Below are positions 8,145 to 17,810 of a DNA stretch of 50,941 nt, in pieces (within the stretch, counting starts at the first letter, position 1; each line of letters begins with the position of its first letter). The translations under genes and the position numbers were made by a program. Location of the stretch: contig JAISTX010000079.1 of the NCBI GenBank assembly GCA_031272365.1, positions 1 to 50,941 of the forward strand, read 5' to 3'. The notes under the pieces were generated by a model, which did no database searches, was not told the origin of the DNA, and saw only the letters and a list, made by a program, of their open reading frames with translations. Source of the DNA: Eubacteriales Family XIII. Incertae Sedis bacterium. GTDB taxonomy: Bacteria; Bacillota; Clostridia; Peptostreptococcales; Anaerovoracaceae.

Positions 8145-9025
8145 CCTTTTTCCGCTCGGTCTCGCTCTCCCTCACGATGTTTTCGCGCCTGCCGCTGCCG
8201 AAAGGCGAGTTTTCGCGCGCAAACGGCGCCGTCGTTCTGGCGGCCCTGCCGCTCGTCGGCGTCGTGAACGTGTTCCTCCTGTTCGGGTGGGTCCGGCTCG
8301 CGTCGGCGCTCGGCCTCGGCACGGTGCTCACTGCGGCGGGGCTCACGCTGCTCCCTGTGGCGCTGTCCGGGGGCATCCACCTCGACGGCTTCGCGGACAC
8401 GGTCGACGCGCTGTCGAGCCGCGCCTCGAAGGCGCGCAAGGTGGAGATCCTGGGGGACCCGAACATCGGCGCCTTCGCCGGCATCGGGCTGGCGGCCTAC
8501 CTGCTCGTGTATTTCGCGCTGGCCTGCGAGCTGTTGCGGCAGTCCGGCTGGTACGTGATCGACGGGCTCGCGGCGGATGGCAGCTTGGTGGGCGCGGTCG
8601 ATGCGGCGGGGGGGCCGGCGGCTTTCGCCATCGTGTTTTCCGTGCCGGAGATATGGCTGCTCGGCTTCGTCTCCGTCATGAGCCGCGCGGCGGGCGCCTT
8701 CGCCAGCCTCGCGTTTCCCTTCGTGGAAAACAACGACCTGCTGCACACGTTCCGGGGGGGGCGCGCGGCGGTGTCCGCCCGCGTCTGCTGCGCCGTTTGG
8801 TTTGCGCTGGCGGCGGGCTTTTCTTTGGTTGTCAGCGGCGCGCCGGCGGCTTTCGCCATCCTGGCGGTGGCCTTCTGCGCGCTGTACGTCCGTTTCATGA
8901 GCCTACGGGAATTCGGCGGCATGACGGGCGATCTGGCCGGTTATCTAATTCAAATCTCGGAGTTGTGGGCGCTCGGGGCGGTTGTCGCCGTCACTGCCGG
9001 CGCCGGAAAGGGGACGATGCTATGA
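8141..9025 (+). CDS. cobS: Adenosylcobinamide-GDP ribazoletransferase (cobalamin synthase)
   Basis: This 294-residue membrane protein joins adenosylcobinamide-GDP and alpha-ribazole (phosphate) in the last stage of cobalamin assembly. The characteristic CobS motif GGIHLDGFADTVDALSSR, followed by KVEILGDPNIGAFA, carries the acidic metal-binding residues. Several hydrophobic helices follow. I chose the GTG at 8141 (VTFFRSVSLSLTMFSRLP), which overlaps the cobU stop as GTGA. The frame is open further upstream, but that part lacks CobS similarity. Confidence 0.9.
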   Translation: MTFFRSVSLSLTMFSRLPLPKGEFSRANGAVVLAALPLVGVVNVFLLFGWVRLASALGLGTVLTAAGLTLLPVALSGGIHLDGFADTVDALSSRASKARKVEILGDPNIGAFAGIGLAAYLLVYFALACELLRQSGWYVIDGLAADGSLVGAVDAAGGPAAFAIVFSVPEIWLLGFVSVMSRAAGAFASLAFPFVENNDLLHTFRGGRAAVSARVCCAVWFALAAGFSLVVSGAPAAFAILAVAFCALYVRFMSLREFGGMTGDLAGYLIQISELWALGAVVAVTAGAGKGTML

Positions 9026-9414
9026 TTTTGGTCATTGGGGGCGCTGCTTCGGGCAAGCACGCATATGTTCAGGGGCTCGGCTACACGGAGGCGCAGATGT
9101 GGGACGCGTCCAGCATCGCGGACGGCAGGGTGGAACCGCTGTGGGGCGCGGATCCGGCGGAGGGCTTCCCGGTCCTGCTCAACCTGCACGCGCTCGTTTT
9201 CGCGGATCCGGAGGGCGCGCCGCAGTTCTACGAGGCGCTGCTCGCGAAGGAGGTCATCACTTGCGACGAGGTGGGCGCGGGCGTGATCCCGGCGACGCGC
9301 ACCGAGCGCGACGCGCGCGAGGCCACGGGCCGCCTCTGCAACCGCCTCGCGGCCGCCGCCGAAAGCGTCGTCCGCATGTCCGCAGGGATACCAGTCGTCA
9401 TCAAAGGCAAATAA
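9022..9414 (+). CDS. Short, degenerate second CobU-like protein
   Basis: This 130-residue protein is a second CobU homologue, about 45 residues shorter than the family norm. It begins MILVIGGAASGKHAY, a P-loop in which the Ser/Thr after GK is replaced by His, and it lacks the middle region with the guanylylated histidine. The C-terminal part (ITCDEVGAGVIPATRTERDAREATGR, then NRLAAAAESV and GIPVVIK) is nearer to classical CobU than the full-length copy at 7614. It overlaps the cobS stop by 4 bases (ATGA). It may be a regulatory or scaffold pseudo-enzyme, or may act together with the first copy. Function is unknown. Confidence 0.7.
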   Translation: MILVIGGAASGKHAYVQGLGYTEAQMWDASSIADGRVEPLWGADPAEGFPVLLNLHALVFADPEGAPQFYEALLAKEVITCDEVGAGVIPATRTERDAREATGRLCNRLAAAAESVVRMSAGIPVVIKGK

Positions 9415-9637
9415 GCGCAGGCGCAAGCGCGGGCGCGCGTACGTGCAAGCGCGCGCGCCGCACAGTGCCGCCATGGTCAAATTTCGTTTAAATGAGTGAA
9501 CCCGGTCGAGGCAGGCCCTCGAAATCGACGCATTTCCAGCATCAGGCTTCGTTATTCGACAAAAAACGCAAGCAAAAGGCGCGGCAGCCACACATATAAG
9601 CGAAATTTGTCCACAGGGCGAAAGCACAAGGAAGACT

Positions 9638-10489
9638 ATGGATGAAAAACAATTGATGGAACGGATATCGGCCACGGTGCTGGATGACTCTGCGGGGGCG
9701 CTGGCGCCGGAGGTGGCCTTGCGGCCCGACCTCGCGGGCATGCGCATCTTCGGCGCGCCGCTGTTCGGGGTGGCGCGGGCGGACGACCCGCTGTTTGAAG
9801 CGCTTCGGCGTGAGGAGGCCGTCGGCCCGTGGCATATGCTGCCGGGGGACGTCTGCCCCGGCGCGAAGTCGGTGCTGTCCGTTTTCCTTCCATATATAGA
9901 GCGCATCAAGGCGAGCAACGCGGGTGGCGCGGAGCCCTCGGCCGAGTGGCTGCACGGGCGCATCGAGGGCCACAAGTTCATGGTGAGGGCCGCCGGCGCT
10001 GCGGTGGAGGCCTTGCGGGCGGCAGGCCACCGCGCGGCCCTGCCGATGGCGGACGGCCGCTTCTTTGCACAGGAGGGCGCCACCACGGACCCGGCCGCCT
10101 TCCCGGGCGTCCCGGAAGCGGCGCGCGGGGCGTACACGAGCAACTGGTCGGAGCGCCATGTGGCGTACGTCTGCGGGCTCGGCACTTTCGGGCTCTCGAA
10201 GGGGCTCATCACGGAGAAGGGTGCGTGCGGGCGCTTCTTCAGCCTCGTCACGGACCTGGAGATGGCGCCGACGCCGCGCGCGTACGGGGGGATCTACGAC
10301 CACTGCATCCGCTGCGGCCGCTGCGCCGCGCGCTGCCCCGCCGGGGCCATCGACACAGAGAGCGGCAAGGCGCACCCGCCGTGCGGGGCGAAGCTCGTGG
10401 AGACGCGGGGGAAGTACGCCCCGCGCTACGGCTGCGGCAAATGCCTGTGCGGCGTGCCGTGCGAGGGGCGGGACCCGAGCCGGGAGTGA
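9638..10489 (+). CDS. QueG-like double 4Fe-4S cluster protein (epoxyqueuosine reductase-related)
   Basis: This 283-residue protein has two 4Fe-4S motifs near its C-terminus, CIRCGRCAARCP (Cys223, 226, 229, 233) and CGKCLCGVPC (Cys266, 269, 271, 275). The preceding domain (SNWSERHVAYVCGLGTFGLSKGLIT) resembles the cobalamin-dependent epoxyqueuosine reductase / reductive dehalogenase fold. It is shorter than QueG (about 350-380 residues) and is probably a paralogue rather than QueG itself. The corrinoid gene cluster just upstream supports a cobamide-using role, by inference. The 223-bp gap before it holds a GC-rich inverted repeat (arms GGCGCGCG/CGCGCGCC, 9433-9460 region) and no clear gene. Confidence 0.7.
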   Translation: MDEKQLMERISATVLDDSAGALAPEVALRPDLAGMRIFGAPLFGVARADDPLFEALRREEAVGPWHMLPGDVCPGAKSVLSVFLPYIERIKASNAGGAEPSAEWLHGRIEGHKFMVRAAGAAVEALRAAGHRAALPMADGRFFAQEGATTDPAAFPGVPEAARGAYTSNWSERHVAYVCGLGTFGLSKGLITEKGACGRFFSLVTDLEMAPTPRAYGGIYDHCIRCGRCAARCPAGAIDTESGKAHPPCGAKLVETRGKYAPRYGCGKCLCGVPCEGRDPSRE

Positions 10490-10592
10490 TACGCGTGGAA
10501 GCGTGTGCACAATGCGACCGAGCAAATAATTGAAATATCAACGTTTTTCTCAGGAAAAACCGCGAAATTTCGAAAAAAATCGCAAAAAACCC

Positions 10593-10621
10593 TTGCATTC
10601 CCCATTTTTCAATAATATAAT
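10593..10621 (+). promoter_or_regulatory. Sigma-A promoter of the S10 ribosomal operon
   Basis: TTGCAT (10593-10598) and TATAAT (10616-10621) are spaced by exactly 17 bases. The upstream 60 bases are rich in A and T tracts, as in UP-elements of strong ribosomal promoters. Transcription would start about 10628, inside the leader hairpin region. Confidence 0.8.
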
Positions 10622-10626
10622 AGCCA

Positions 10627-10655
10627 ATGCTCGCGCAAAAACCGAGCATGTTTTT
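10627..10655 (+). terminator. Attenuator-like hairpin in the S10 operon leader
   Basis: ATGCTCG (10627-10633) pairs with CGAGCAT (10643-10649) around a 9-base loop and is followed by GTTTTT. This looks like a weak intrinsic terminator just after the promoter and before rpsJ. A second 5-bp hairpin (CCGGG/CCCGG, 10665-10679) follows. Because the start site would fall near the first arm, the hairpin may instead fold at the very 5' end of the mRNA. Confidence 0.4.
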
Positions 10656-10708
10656 GTGTGGCTTCCGGGATGAGCCCGGGAGGACGAGATGGTTTCAGGA
10701 GGAAACTG

Positions 10709-11020
10709 ATGGCTGATACGCAAAAGATACGGATCAAACTGAAAGCTTACGAGCCGGAAGTGCTCGACAAGGCTGCGGCGGACATCGTCGACACGGCCAA
10801 GCGCGGCGGCGCGGTCGTCTCGGGGCCGATTCCGCTCCCGACCGAGAAGGAGGTCGTGACGGTCATCCGCGCGCCCCACAAATACAAGGACAGCCGCGAG
10901 CAGTTTGAACAGCGTACGCACAAACGGCTCATCGTGCTGACGCACGCGACGCCGAAGACAATGGATGCGATGATGAACCTCGACCTGGCGGCCGGGGTGG
11001 ATATCGAGATCAAACTTTAG
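10709..11020 (+). CDS. rpsJ: 30S ribosomal protein S10
   Basis: This 103-residue protein is the usual length of S10, a 30S head protein that also takes part in antitermination as NusE. It carries [14 protein letters not shown] and [26 protein letters not shown], typical of the family. The ATG at 10709 has an AGGAGG 5 bases before it, so an earlier in-frame ATG at 10658 is rejected. It is the first gene of the ribosomal cluster, after its promoter and a possible attenuator. Confidence 0.97.
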   Translation: MADTQKIRIKLKAYEPEVLDKAAADIVDTAKRGGAVVSGPIPLPTEKEVVTVIRAPHKYKDSREQFEQRTHKRLIVLTHATPKTMDAMMNLDLAAGVDIEIKL

Positions 11021-11065
11021 TATGAACGCGGGGACGCGTTCCGCTGTAAAGGAGGAGACTATCAG

Positions 11066-11695
11066 ATGAAGACAATACTAGGGAAGAAGATCGGCATGAC
11101 CCAGATCTTCACGGAAGACGGAAACGTCGTCCCCGTCACGGTCATCGAGGCGACGCCAAACAGGGTCGTCCGGATCAAGACGAAGGAGTCGGACGGGTAC
11201 GACGCCGTGCAGATCGGCTACCAGACGCTGAAGGAGAGCCGCGCGAACAAGCCCACGAAAGGGCATTTCGAGAAGTGGGGCAGCCCGCTGTACAAGAAGC
11301 TCGCGGAGATCCGGATCGAGGAGGATGAGGCCTACGAGGCCGGGCAGGAGATCACGGTCGCGGATTTCGAAGAGGGCAAGCTCATCGACGTGACGGGCAC
11401 GAGCAAGGGCAAGGGCACGCAGGGCAACATCAAGCGGCACGGCCACCACAGGGGGCCCATGAGCCACGGCAGCAAGCACAAGAGGCTCGCCGGCGCGCTC
11501 GCTGCGGGCACCTACCCCTCGCGCGTCTTCAAAGGGAACAAGGGCCCCGGGCGCATGGGGCACGACACGGTCACCGTGCAAAACCTCGAGCTCGTGAAGA
11601 TCATCCCCGAGCGCAACCTGCTGCTCGTGAAGGGCGCGGTCCCAGGCACGCGCGGCGGCGTCGTCCGCGTCCGCTATGCGGTCAAAGGGAATTAA
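11066..11695 (+). CDS. rplC: 50S ribosomal protein L3
   Basis: This 209-residue protein is L3, an early-assembly protein that binds the 3' end of 23S rRNA near the peptidyl transferase centre. GKKIGMTQIFTEDG at the N-terminus and the central loop GNIKRHGHHRGPMSHGSKHKR are family hallmarks. The start has a strong GGAGGAG. It sits between rpsJ and rplD as usual. Confidence 0.97.
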   Translation: MKTILGKKIGMTQIFTEDGNVVPVTVIEATPNRVVRIKTKESDGYDAVQIGYQTLKESRANKPTKGHFEKWGSPLYKKLAEIRIEEDEAYEAGQEITVADFEEGKLIDVTGTSKGKGTQGNIKRHGHHRGPMSHGSKHKRLAGALAAGTYPSRVFKGNKGPGRMGHDTVTVQNLELVKIIPERNLLLVKGAVPGTRGGVVRVRYAVKGN

Positions 11696-11713
11696 GAGGG
11701 GAGGCTGAGTAGA

Positions 11714-12340
11714 ATGGCAACAGTTACAATGAAAAACATGAAGGGCGAGGACGCCGGGACGATCGACCTGAAGGACGAGATTTTCGGCATCGAGCCGAAC
11801 GAGTACGCGGTGCACGACACCGTGAAAAACTACCTGGCGAACCAGCGCCAGGGCACGCAGTCTGCGAAGACCCGTTCCGAGGTCCGCGGCGGCGGCAAGA
11901 AGCCCTTCCGCCAGAAGGGCACGGGCCGGGCGCGCCAGGGCTCGTCGGTGGCGCCGAACCACGTCGGCGGCGGCGTCGTGTTCGCCCCCAAACCGCGCGA
12001 TTACCGTTATTCGATCCCCAAAAAGGTCAAGCGTCTTGCGATGCTCAGCGTCCTCTCCGCGAAGGTGAAGGACGAGGAGATCATCGTGGTCGACGAGCTC
12101 AGCTTCGAGGCGCCGAAGACGAAGGAGATGGTGGCATTCCTGGGGAACGTCGGCGCGGAGAAGAAGGCCCTCATCGTGACGGCCGCGAAGGACGACAACG
12201 TCGTGAAGTCCGCGGGCAACATCCCGGGCGTCGAGACGACGTACGTCGGCCGCATGAACGTCTACGAGATCATGAAATATACGAGCTTCATCGTGACGAA
12301 GGACGCGGTAGGCAAGATCGAGGAGGTGTATTCCGCATGA
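11714..12340 (+). CDS. rplD: 50S ribosomal protein L4
   Basis: This 208-residue protein is L4, which lines the peptide exit tunnel and in some bacteria controls the S10 operon. The long basic loop [19 protein letters not shown] (about residues 58-77) is the tunnel extension. The C-terminus overlaps the rplW start by 4 bases (ATGA), so L4 and L23 are coupled. Confidence 0.97.
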   Translation: MATVTMKNMKGEDAGTIDLKDEIFGIEPNEYAVHDTVKNYLANQRQGTQSAKTRSEVRGGGKKPFRQKGTGRARQGSSVAPNHVGGGVVFAPKPRDYRYSIPKKVKRLAMLSVLSAKVKDEEIIVVDELSFEAPKTKEMVAFLGNVGAEKKALIVTAAKDDNVVKSAGNIPGVETTYVGRMNVYEIMKYTSFIVTKDAVGKIEEVYSA

Positions 12341-12636
12341 GCAACATCGCGACAGCATACGACGTGATCATCAAACCGGTCATTTCCGAACGCAGCATGG
12401 ACGACGCGCAGGAGCGCAAGTACACGTTCAAGGTGCACGTCGACGCCAACAAGACGCAGGTCAAGCAGGCGCTCGAGGAGATTTTCGGCATCGAGATCTC
12501 CAAGGTCAACATCATGAACGTGAAGGGCAAGAAAAAGCGCCAGGGCCGCAACGTCGGCTACACGGCGGCCTCCAAGAAGGCGATCGTGACCCTCTCGGAA
12601 AACAGCAAGGAGATCGAGTTCTTCCAGAGCTTGTAG
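12337..12636 (+). CDS. rplW: 50S ribosomal protein L23
   Basis: This 99-residue protein is L23, located at the tunnel exit, where SRP and trigger factor dock. DVIIKPVISERSM at the N-terminus and VKQALEEIFGIEISKVN are typical, with the basic GKKKRQGRNVGY loop. The ATG overlaps the rplD stop. Confidence 0.97.
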   Translation: MSNIATAYDVIIKPVISERSMDDAQERKYTFKVHVDANKTQVKQALEEIFGIEISKVNIMNVKGKKKRQGRNVGYTAASKKAIVTLSENSKEIEFFQSL

Positions 12637-12656
12637 GGAAGTAGGAGCAAAGGACT

Positions 12657-13490
<834 letters not shown>

Positions 13491-13508
13491 TCGGAGGACA
13501 AACTGAGC

Positions 13509-13919
13509 ATGGGTAGATCACTGAAAAAAGGCCCCTTCGTGGAAGCAAAGCTGCTGGCGCAGATCCAGGAGCTCAACACGAAAAACCAGAAGCGCATCCT
13601 TAGGACCTGGTCGCGCGCGTCCACGATCTTTCCGGATTTCGTGGGGCACACGATCGCGGTGCACGACGGGAGGCGCCACGTGCCGGTGTATATCACGGAG
13701 GACATGGTCGGGCACAGGCTCGGGGAGTTTGCGCCGACGCGCACCTACCGCGGGCACGGCGCCGACAAGAGCGCGAAGGTCAGGCGGACCGGCGGTGGGG
13801 CCGCGAAGCTCGACTTCAACGCGGTGACGAGCACGACGGGCGAAGCGGTGGCGGAGGGCGAAGGCCAGGCTGCCGAGGCCGCCCCCGCGGCGGCGGAAGA
13901 GGCCCCTGCGGCGGAGTAG
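13509..13919 (+). CDS. rpsS: 30S ribosomal protein S19 with an acidic Ala/Glu-rich C-terminal tail
   Basis: Residues 1-93 are a standard S19 ([16 protein letters not shown], then [13 protein letters not shown]), a 30S head protein that contacts S13 and the tRNA sites. The family is normally about 92 residues, but here the frame runs to 136. The extra part (about residues 94-136) begins [15 protein letters not shown] and ends in an Ala/Glu-rich low-complexity stretch. The rplV Shine-Dalgarno lies after the true stop, so the tail is not a frame artefact within the given sequence. Its role is unknown. Confidence 0.96.
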   Translation: MGRSLKKGPFVEAKLLAQIQELNTKNQKRILRTWSRASTIFPDFVGHTIAVHDGRRHVPVYITEDMVGHRLGEFAPTRTYRGHGADKSAKVRRTGGGAAKLDFNAVTSTTGEAVAEGEGQAAEAAPAAAEEAPAAE

Positions 13920-13939
13920 AAGGGAGATAGAGCAACACC

Positions 13940-14275
13940 ATGGAAGCAAGAGCGATTGCCAAATACGTAAGGATGTCCTACATCAAGCTCCAGCCGGTTG
14001 TGAAATTGATTCGCGGCAAGGATCTTGACGAGGCGCTGAACATCCTGAAGTTCACGCCCGGGAAGGGCGCGGAGGTCGTGGAGAAAGTCGTCAAATCGGC
14101 GGCTGCCAACGCGGAGGAAAACCACAAGATGAATCCGGACAACCTGTACGTCGCCGAAGTGTACGCGCACAAAGGCCCGACGATGAAGCGGTGGAGGGCG
14201 GGCTCGCAAGGCCGGGCTTTCCCGATCTTGAAGAGAAGCAGCCACATCGGCGTGACGCTCAGGGAAAAGGAATAG
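13940..14275 (+). CDS. rplV: 50S ribosomal protein L22
   Basis: This 111-residue protein is L22, which lines the exit tunnel opposite L4. [20 protein letters not shown] at the start, and the hairpin loop [25 protein letters not shown] near the C-terminus, are conserved. The loop is the site of macrolide-related changes in other bacteria. Confidence 0.97.
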   Translation: MEARAIAKYVRMSYIKLQPVVKLIRGKDLDEALNILKFTPGKGAEVVEKVVKSAAANAEENHKMNPDNLYVAEVYAHKGPTMKRWRAGSQGRAFPILKRSSHIGVTLREKE

Positions 14276-14285
14276 GAGGAATCGC

Positions 14286-15290
14286 ATGGGTCAGAAAGTA
14301 AGCCCGCACGGGCTCAGAGTCGGGATCATCAGCGACTGGGATTCGAAGTGGTACGCAGGCAAAAAGGATTTTGCAAATTATCTGATCGAAGACAATCAGA
14401 TCCGTACGTTCATCAAGAAGAAGCTGTACGCGGCGGGCATTAGCAAGACGGTCATCGAGCGCAAGGCGGACAACCAGATCAAGGTCAGCGTGATGACGGA
14501 CAAGCCCGGCATCATCATCGGCCGCAGCGGCGGCGGCGCCGACGAGATCAAGGCGGCGCTGGAGAAGATGACGAAGAAGACGGTGCGGCTGAACATCGTC
14601 GAGGTGAAGCGCGCGGAGCTCGATGCGCAGCTGACGGCGGAGAGCATCGCGCAGGCGCTGGAGAAGCGGATATCGTTCCGACGCGCGATGAAATCGGCGA
14701 TCGGGCGCACGATGCGCGCGAACGCCAAGGGCATCAAGGTCTGCGTGGCGGGGCGTCTCGGCGGCGCGGAGATCGCCCGCAGCGAAAAATACAACGAAGG
14801 CAACGTGCCGCTCCACACCCTGCGGGCGAACATCGACTACGGGTTTGCGGAAGCGGATACGCAATACGGCAAGATCGGCGTGAAGGTGTGGATCAACCAC
14901 GGCGAGCGCCTCGAGAAGAGTCTGATGAGCCAGGTGCCCGAGGACAAGTCGGGCGGACGCGGCGGGCGCGACGGGGACCGGCGCGACCGCAGGGACCGCA
15001 GGGACGGCGACCGCGACCGCGGGGACCGGCCGCGCAGGGACCGCGACGGCGGCGGGCGCGACGGAGGCCGTGGCGGGCGTGACGGCGGCAGAGGCGGCCG
15101 CGGCGGCCGCGACAGCGGGCCGGAGCCGGTCAGGGCCGTCAACCCGCGCAAGCGTCTGACGCCGAAGAAGGACCCCGCCCCGAAGGCGGCGCCCGCGCCG
15201 GAAGAGCAGGCCGAAGTGACGGCGGAGATCACCGCGTCCCAGGTCGAGGAAGCGGCGCCAGCGGCAGAGGAAACCGCAGCGGAAGAGTAA
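14286..15290 (+). CDS. rpsC: 30S ribosomal protein S3 with a long Arg/Gly/Asp-rich tail
   Basis: Residues 1 to about 218 are a normal S3, an mRNA-entry-site protein with helicase activity (KH motif [15 protein letters not shown] at about 75-90, [13 protein letters not shown]). The usual length is about 210-230, but here it is 334. Residues 220-280 are an Arg/Asp/Gly-rich low-complexity stretch ([15 protein letters not shown], then [12 protein letters not shown]), followed by a basic linker and an acidic Ala/Glu end. The tail resembles RGG-type RNA-binding segments. The next gene, rplP, starts 57 bases after the stop, leaving room for a GC hairpin (CCCGGG repeats at about 15304-15319). Confidence 0.96.
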   Translation: MGQKVSPHGLRVGIISDWDSKWYAGKKDFANYLIEDNQIRTFIKKKLYAAGISKTVIERKADNQIKVSVMTDKPGIIIGRSGGGADEIKAALEKMTKKTVRLNIVEVKRAELDAQLTAESIAQALEKRISFRRAMKSAIGRTMRANAKGIKVCVAGRLGGAEIARSEKYNEGNVPLHTLRANIDYGFAEADTQYGKIGVKVWINHGERLEKSLMSQVPEDKSGGRGGRDGDRRDRRDRRDGDRDRGDRPRRDRDGGGRDGGRGGRDGGRGGRGGRDSGPEPVRAVNPRKRLTPKKDPAPKAAPAPEEQAEVTAEITASQVEEAAPAAEETAAEE

Positions 15291-15347
15291 ACAATGGCCA
15301 TTCCCGGGCTGGCCCCGGGGAACCGGAGGATAAAGGAGCAAACAACC

Positions 15348-15782
15348 ATGTTAATGCCGAAACGTGTAAAGAGAAGAAGGGTCCACCGTGGCCGCATGAA
15401 AGGCGTCGCGACGCGCGGCAACACGATTACGTACGGGACGTACGGCCTGATCGCGGAGGAGCCCGGCTGGATCAAGTCGAACCAGATCGAGGCGGCGCGT
15501 ATCGCGATGACGCGTTCCATCCGGAGGGGCGGCAAGGTCTTCATCAAGATCTTCCCGCACAAGCCCGTGACGAAGAAGCCGGCGGAAGTCCGCATGGGTT
15601 CCGGCAAGGGCGCGCCCGAGTATTGGGTGGCCGTGGTGAAGCCGGGCCGCGTGATGTTCGAGATCGAGGGCGTCTCGTTTGCGGCGGCAAAAGAGGCCAT
15701 GCGCCTCGCGTCGCACAAGCTGCCCATCAAGACGCGGTTCGCCGTGAAAGGCGAGGAACTCCAAGGGGGTGAAGCGAAATGA
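15348..15782 (+). CDS. rplP: 50S ribosomal protein L16
   Basis: This 144-residue protein is L16, which helps shape the A-site and P-site tRNA region. [19 protein letters not shown], then [21 protein letters not shown]-like and [30 protein letters not shown], are family motifs. The start at 15348 follows AAAGGAG; the open frame from 15294 lies outside the protein. The C-terminus overlaps rpmC by 4 bases. Confidence 0.97.
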   Translation: MLMPKRVKRRRVHRGRMKGVATRGNTITYGTYGLIAEEPGWIKSNQIEAARIAMTRSIRRGGKVFIKIFPHKPVTKKPAEVRMGSGKGAPEYWVAVVKPGRVMFEIEGVSFAAAKEAMRLASHKLPIKTRFAVKGEELQGGEAK

Positions 15783-15988
15783 AGATGGAACAGGTCAGGG
15801 AGATGAACGACACGGAACTCCGCGAGGAGCTCCTGAAGATGAAAAACGAGCTGTTCAACCTCCGCTTCCAGCACGTGACGGGGCAGCTTGAGAACCCGAT
15901 GCGCATGAAAGACGTGAAGCGCGACATCGCGCGGATCAAGACGGTGATCCGTGAAAAAGAGATCGCGTCGGCCACTGCGATCGGTTAA
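15779..15988 (+). CDS. rpmC: 50S ribosomal protein L29
   Basis: This 69-residue protein is L29, which lies at the tunnel exit. The helical pair [26 protein letters not shown] and [16 protein letters not shown] fits the family and length. It overlaps the rplP stop by 4 bases (ATGA). Confidence 0.96.
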   Translation: MKMEQVREMNDTELREELLKMKNELFNLRFQHVTGQLENPMRMKDVKRDIARIKTVIREKEIASATAIG

Positions 15989-16005
15989 CGGGAAAGGAGC
16001 GCGCG

Positions 16006-16272
16006 ATGGCAGAGAAACAGGAAAGAAACAACCGCAAGACGAGGGTCGGGATCGTCGTCAGCGACAAGATGGACAAGACGATCACGGTTTCGGTGGAAGA
16101 CTTCGTGCGGCACGCCCTCTACGGGAAGGCCGTGAAGCGGACGAAGAAATTTAAAGCGCACGACGAGGAAAACCGGTGCCAGGTCGGCGACCGCGTTCGG
16201 ATCATGGAGACCCGCCCGCTGTCGAAGGACAAGAGGTGGCGCCTGGTCGACATCGTCGAGAAGGCGAAGTAA
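16006..16272 (+). CDS. rpsQ: 30S ribosomal protein S17
   Basis: This 88-residue OB-fold protein is S17, a primary 16S rRNA binder. [19 protein letters not shown] and [20 protein letters not shown] are typical. It lies between rpmC and rplN, as in Bacillota, with AAAGGAG before the ATG. Confidence 0.97.
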   Translation: MAEKQERNNRKTRVGIVVSDKMDKTITVSVEDFVRHALYGKAVKRTKKFKAHDEENRCQVGDRVRIMETRPLSKDKRWRLVDIVEKAK

Positions 16273-16287
16273 GGAGGCGCTCGCGAG

Positions 16288-16656
16288 ATGATTCAAAACG
16301 AAACAAGGCTGAGGGTCGCCGACAATTCGGGCGCCAAGGAGCTCCTGGTGATCCGCATACTCGGCGGCACGAGCCGCAAATACGCAAACATCGGCGACAT
16401 CGTCGTATGCGCCGTCAAGGAGGCGACGCCGGGCGGCGCCGTCAAAAAGAGCGACGTCGTCCGGGCCGTCATCGTGCGGACGAAGACAGGCGCGCGCCGC
16501 AGCGACGGGTCCTACGTGAAATTCGACCAGAACGCGGCGGTCATCATCAAAGAGGACAAGACGCCGGTTGGCACGCGCATCTTCGGGCCCGTGGCCCGGG
16601 AGCTCCGCGAGCGGAGCTTCATGAAGATCGTGTCGCTCGCGCCGGAAGTGCTGTAG
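16288..16656 (+). CDS. rplN: 50S ribosomal protein L14
   Basis: This 122-residue protein is L14, which forms an intersubunit bridge and is where RsfS docks. [20 protein letters not shown] at the start, and the [18 protein letters not shown] segment, match the family exactly in length and order. Confidence 0.98.
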   Translation: MIQNETRLRVADNSGAKELLVIRILGGTSRKYANIGDIVVCAVKEATPGGAVKKSDVVRAVIVRTKTGARRSDGSYVKFDQNAAVIIKEDKTPVGTRIFGPVARELRERSFMKIVSLAPEVL

Positions 16657-16666
16657 GAGGAGGCCC

Positions 16667-16972
16667 ATGCAGATCAAGAAAGACGATACCGTGGTGGTCA
16701 TCACGGGCAAGGACAAAGGCAAGAGGGGCAAGGTGCTGAAGGTGCTCACGAAGACGAACCGGCTGATCGTCGAGGGCGTCAACGTGCAGACGAAGCACCA
16801 GAAGCAGACGCGCAAGGAGCGCTCGGACATCAAGCATGTCGAGGGCCCGATCGATGCGAGCAACGTGATGTACTGGGATGCGAAAGCGAAGTCCGGCACG
16901 AGGGTCGGGCGGCGCGTCGAAAACGGCGAGAAGGTTCGTTATTCGAAAAAGACCGGCGACACGCTTGATTGA
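16667..16972 (+). CDS. rplX: 50S ribosomal protein L24
   Basis: This 101-residue KOW-domain protein is L24, an assembly initiator of the large subunit. The KOW motif [18 protein letters not shown] is at about 10-27, followed by the conserved [10 protein letters not shown] and [10 protein letters not shown] segments. GGAGGAGG precedes the ATG. Confidence 0.97.
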   Translation: MQIKKDDTVVVITGKDKGKRGKVLKVLTKTNRLIVEGVNVQTKHQKQTRKERSDIKHVEGPIDASNVMYWDAKAKSGTRVGRRVENGEKVRYSKKTGDTLD

Positions 16973-17022
16973 CCAAGGTGATGGAACCGGGCGGTGTGAT
17001 GAAAACTGGAGGCAGTAAGTAA

Positions 17023-17565
17023 ATGGCAGCGAGAATGAAAGAAGCGTACAAAAACGAGGTCTTTCCGGCGCTCAAGGACAAATTCGGCTACGACAACCCG
17101 ATGATGGTCCCGAAGCTCGAGAAGATCACGATCAATATGGGCCTCGGCGAAGCCAAGGACAATGCGAAGATCATGGAGACGGCGGTCGAGGAGCTGGCGC
17201 TCATCAGCGGGCAGCGCCCGGTCGTCACGAAGGCGCGCAAATCCGTCGCAAACTTCAAGGTGCGCACGGGCATGAGCGTCGGCTGCAAGGTGACGCTGCG
17301 CGGCGACAACATGTACGTCTTCGCGGACAAGTTTTTCAACATCGTGCTGCCGCGCGTGCGCGACTTCCGCGGGGTGTCGAAAAATTCGTTCGACGGGCGC
17401 GGCAACTACAGCCTCGGCCTGAAGGAGCAGTCGATCTTCCCGGAGATCGTCTACGACAAGGTCGACAAGATCAAGGGCATGAACATCATCTTCACGACGA
17501 CGGCGAAGACGGACGAGGAAGCGGCGGAGTTGCTGCGGCTGCTCGGGATGCCGTTCGAAAAGTGA
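17023..17565 (+). CDS. rplE: 50S ribosomal protein L5
   Basis: This 180-residue protein is L5, which binds 5S rRNA and contacts P-site t[47 protein letters not shown] and the C-terminal [20 protein letters not shown] are family motifs. GGAGG lies 10 bases before the ATG at 17023; an ATG four codons later is possible. Confidence 0.97.
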   Translation: MAARMKEAYKNEVFPALKDKFGYDNPMMVPKLEKITINMGLGEAKDNAKIMETAVEELALISGQRPVVTKARKSVANFKVRTGMSVGCKVTLRGDNMYVFADKFFNIVLPRVRDFRGVSKNSFDGRGNYSLGLKEQSIFPEIVYDKVDKIKGMNIIFTTTAKTDEEAAELLRLLGMPFEK

Positions 17566-17607
17566 AGATAGTGAAGGAATAACGGGAAGAAAGGCGGAGA
17601 AGACGAA

Positions 17608-17793
17608 ATGGCAAAGACTTCGTTGAAGATCAAGCAGGCGCGCAAGCCGAAGTACAAGACGCGGGCATACACGCGTTGCCGCATCTGCGGGCGGCCGCAT
17701 TCGGTGCTGAAGAAGTACGGCATCTGCCGCATCTGCTTCCGGGAGCTGGCCTACAAAGGCGAGATCCCCGGCGTGAAGAAAGCCAGCTGGTAG
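17608..17793 (+). CDS. rpsZ: 30S ribosomal protein S14, zinc-binding type Z
   Basis: This 61-residue protein is the short, zinc-dependent S14. The zinc knuckle is [11 protein letters not shown] with [10 protein letters not shown] (four cysteines). The long zinc-free form is not present in the window. It follows rplE, as expected in Bacillota. Confidence 0.97.
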   Translation: MAKTSLKIKQARKPKYKTRAYTRCRICGRPHSVLKKYGICRICFRELAYKGEIPGVKKASW

Positions 17794-17810
17794 TAAGGAG
17801 GGACAGTGCA

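Noticed and set aside
9415-9637. Small gene in the gap before the QueG-like gene
   Set aside because: Only GC-rich repeats and AT-rich spacer were seen; no frame with a ribosome site and coding character.
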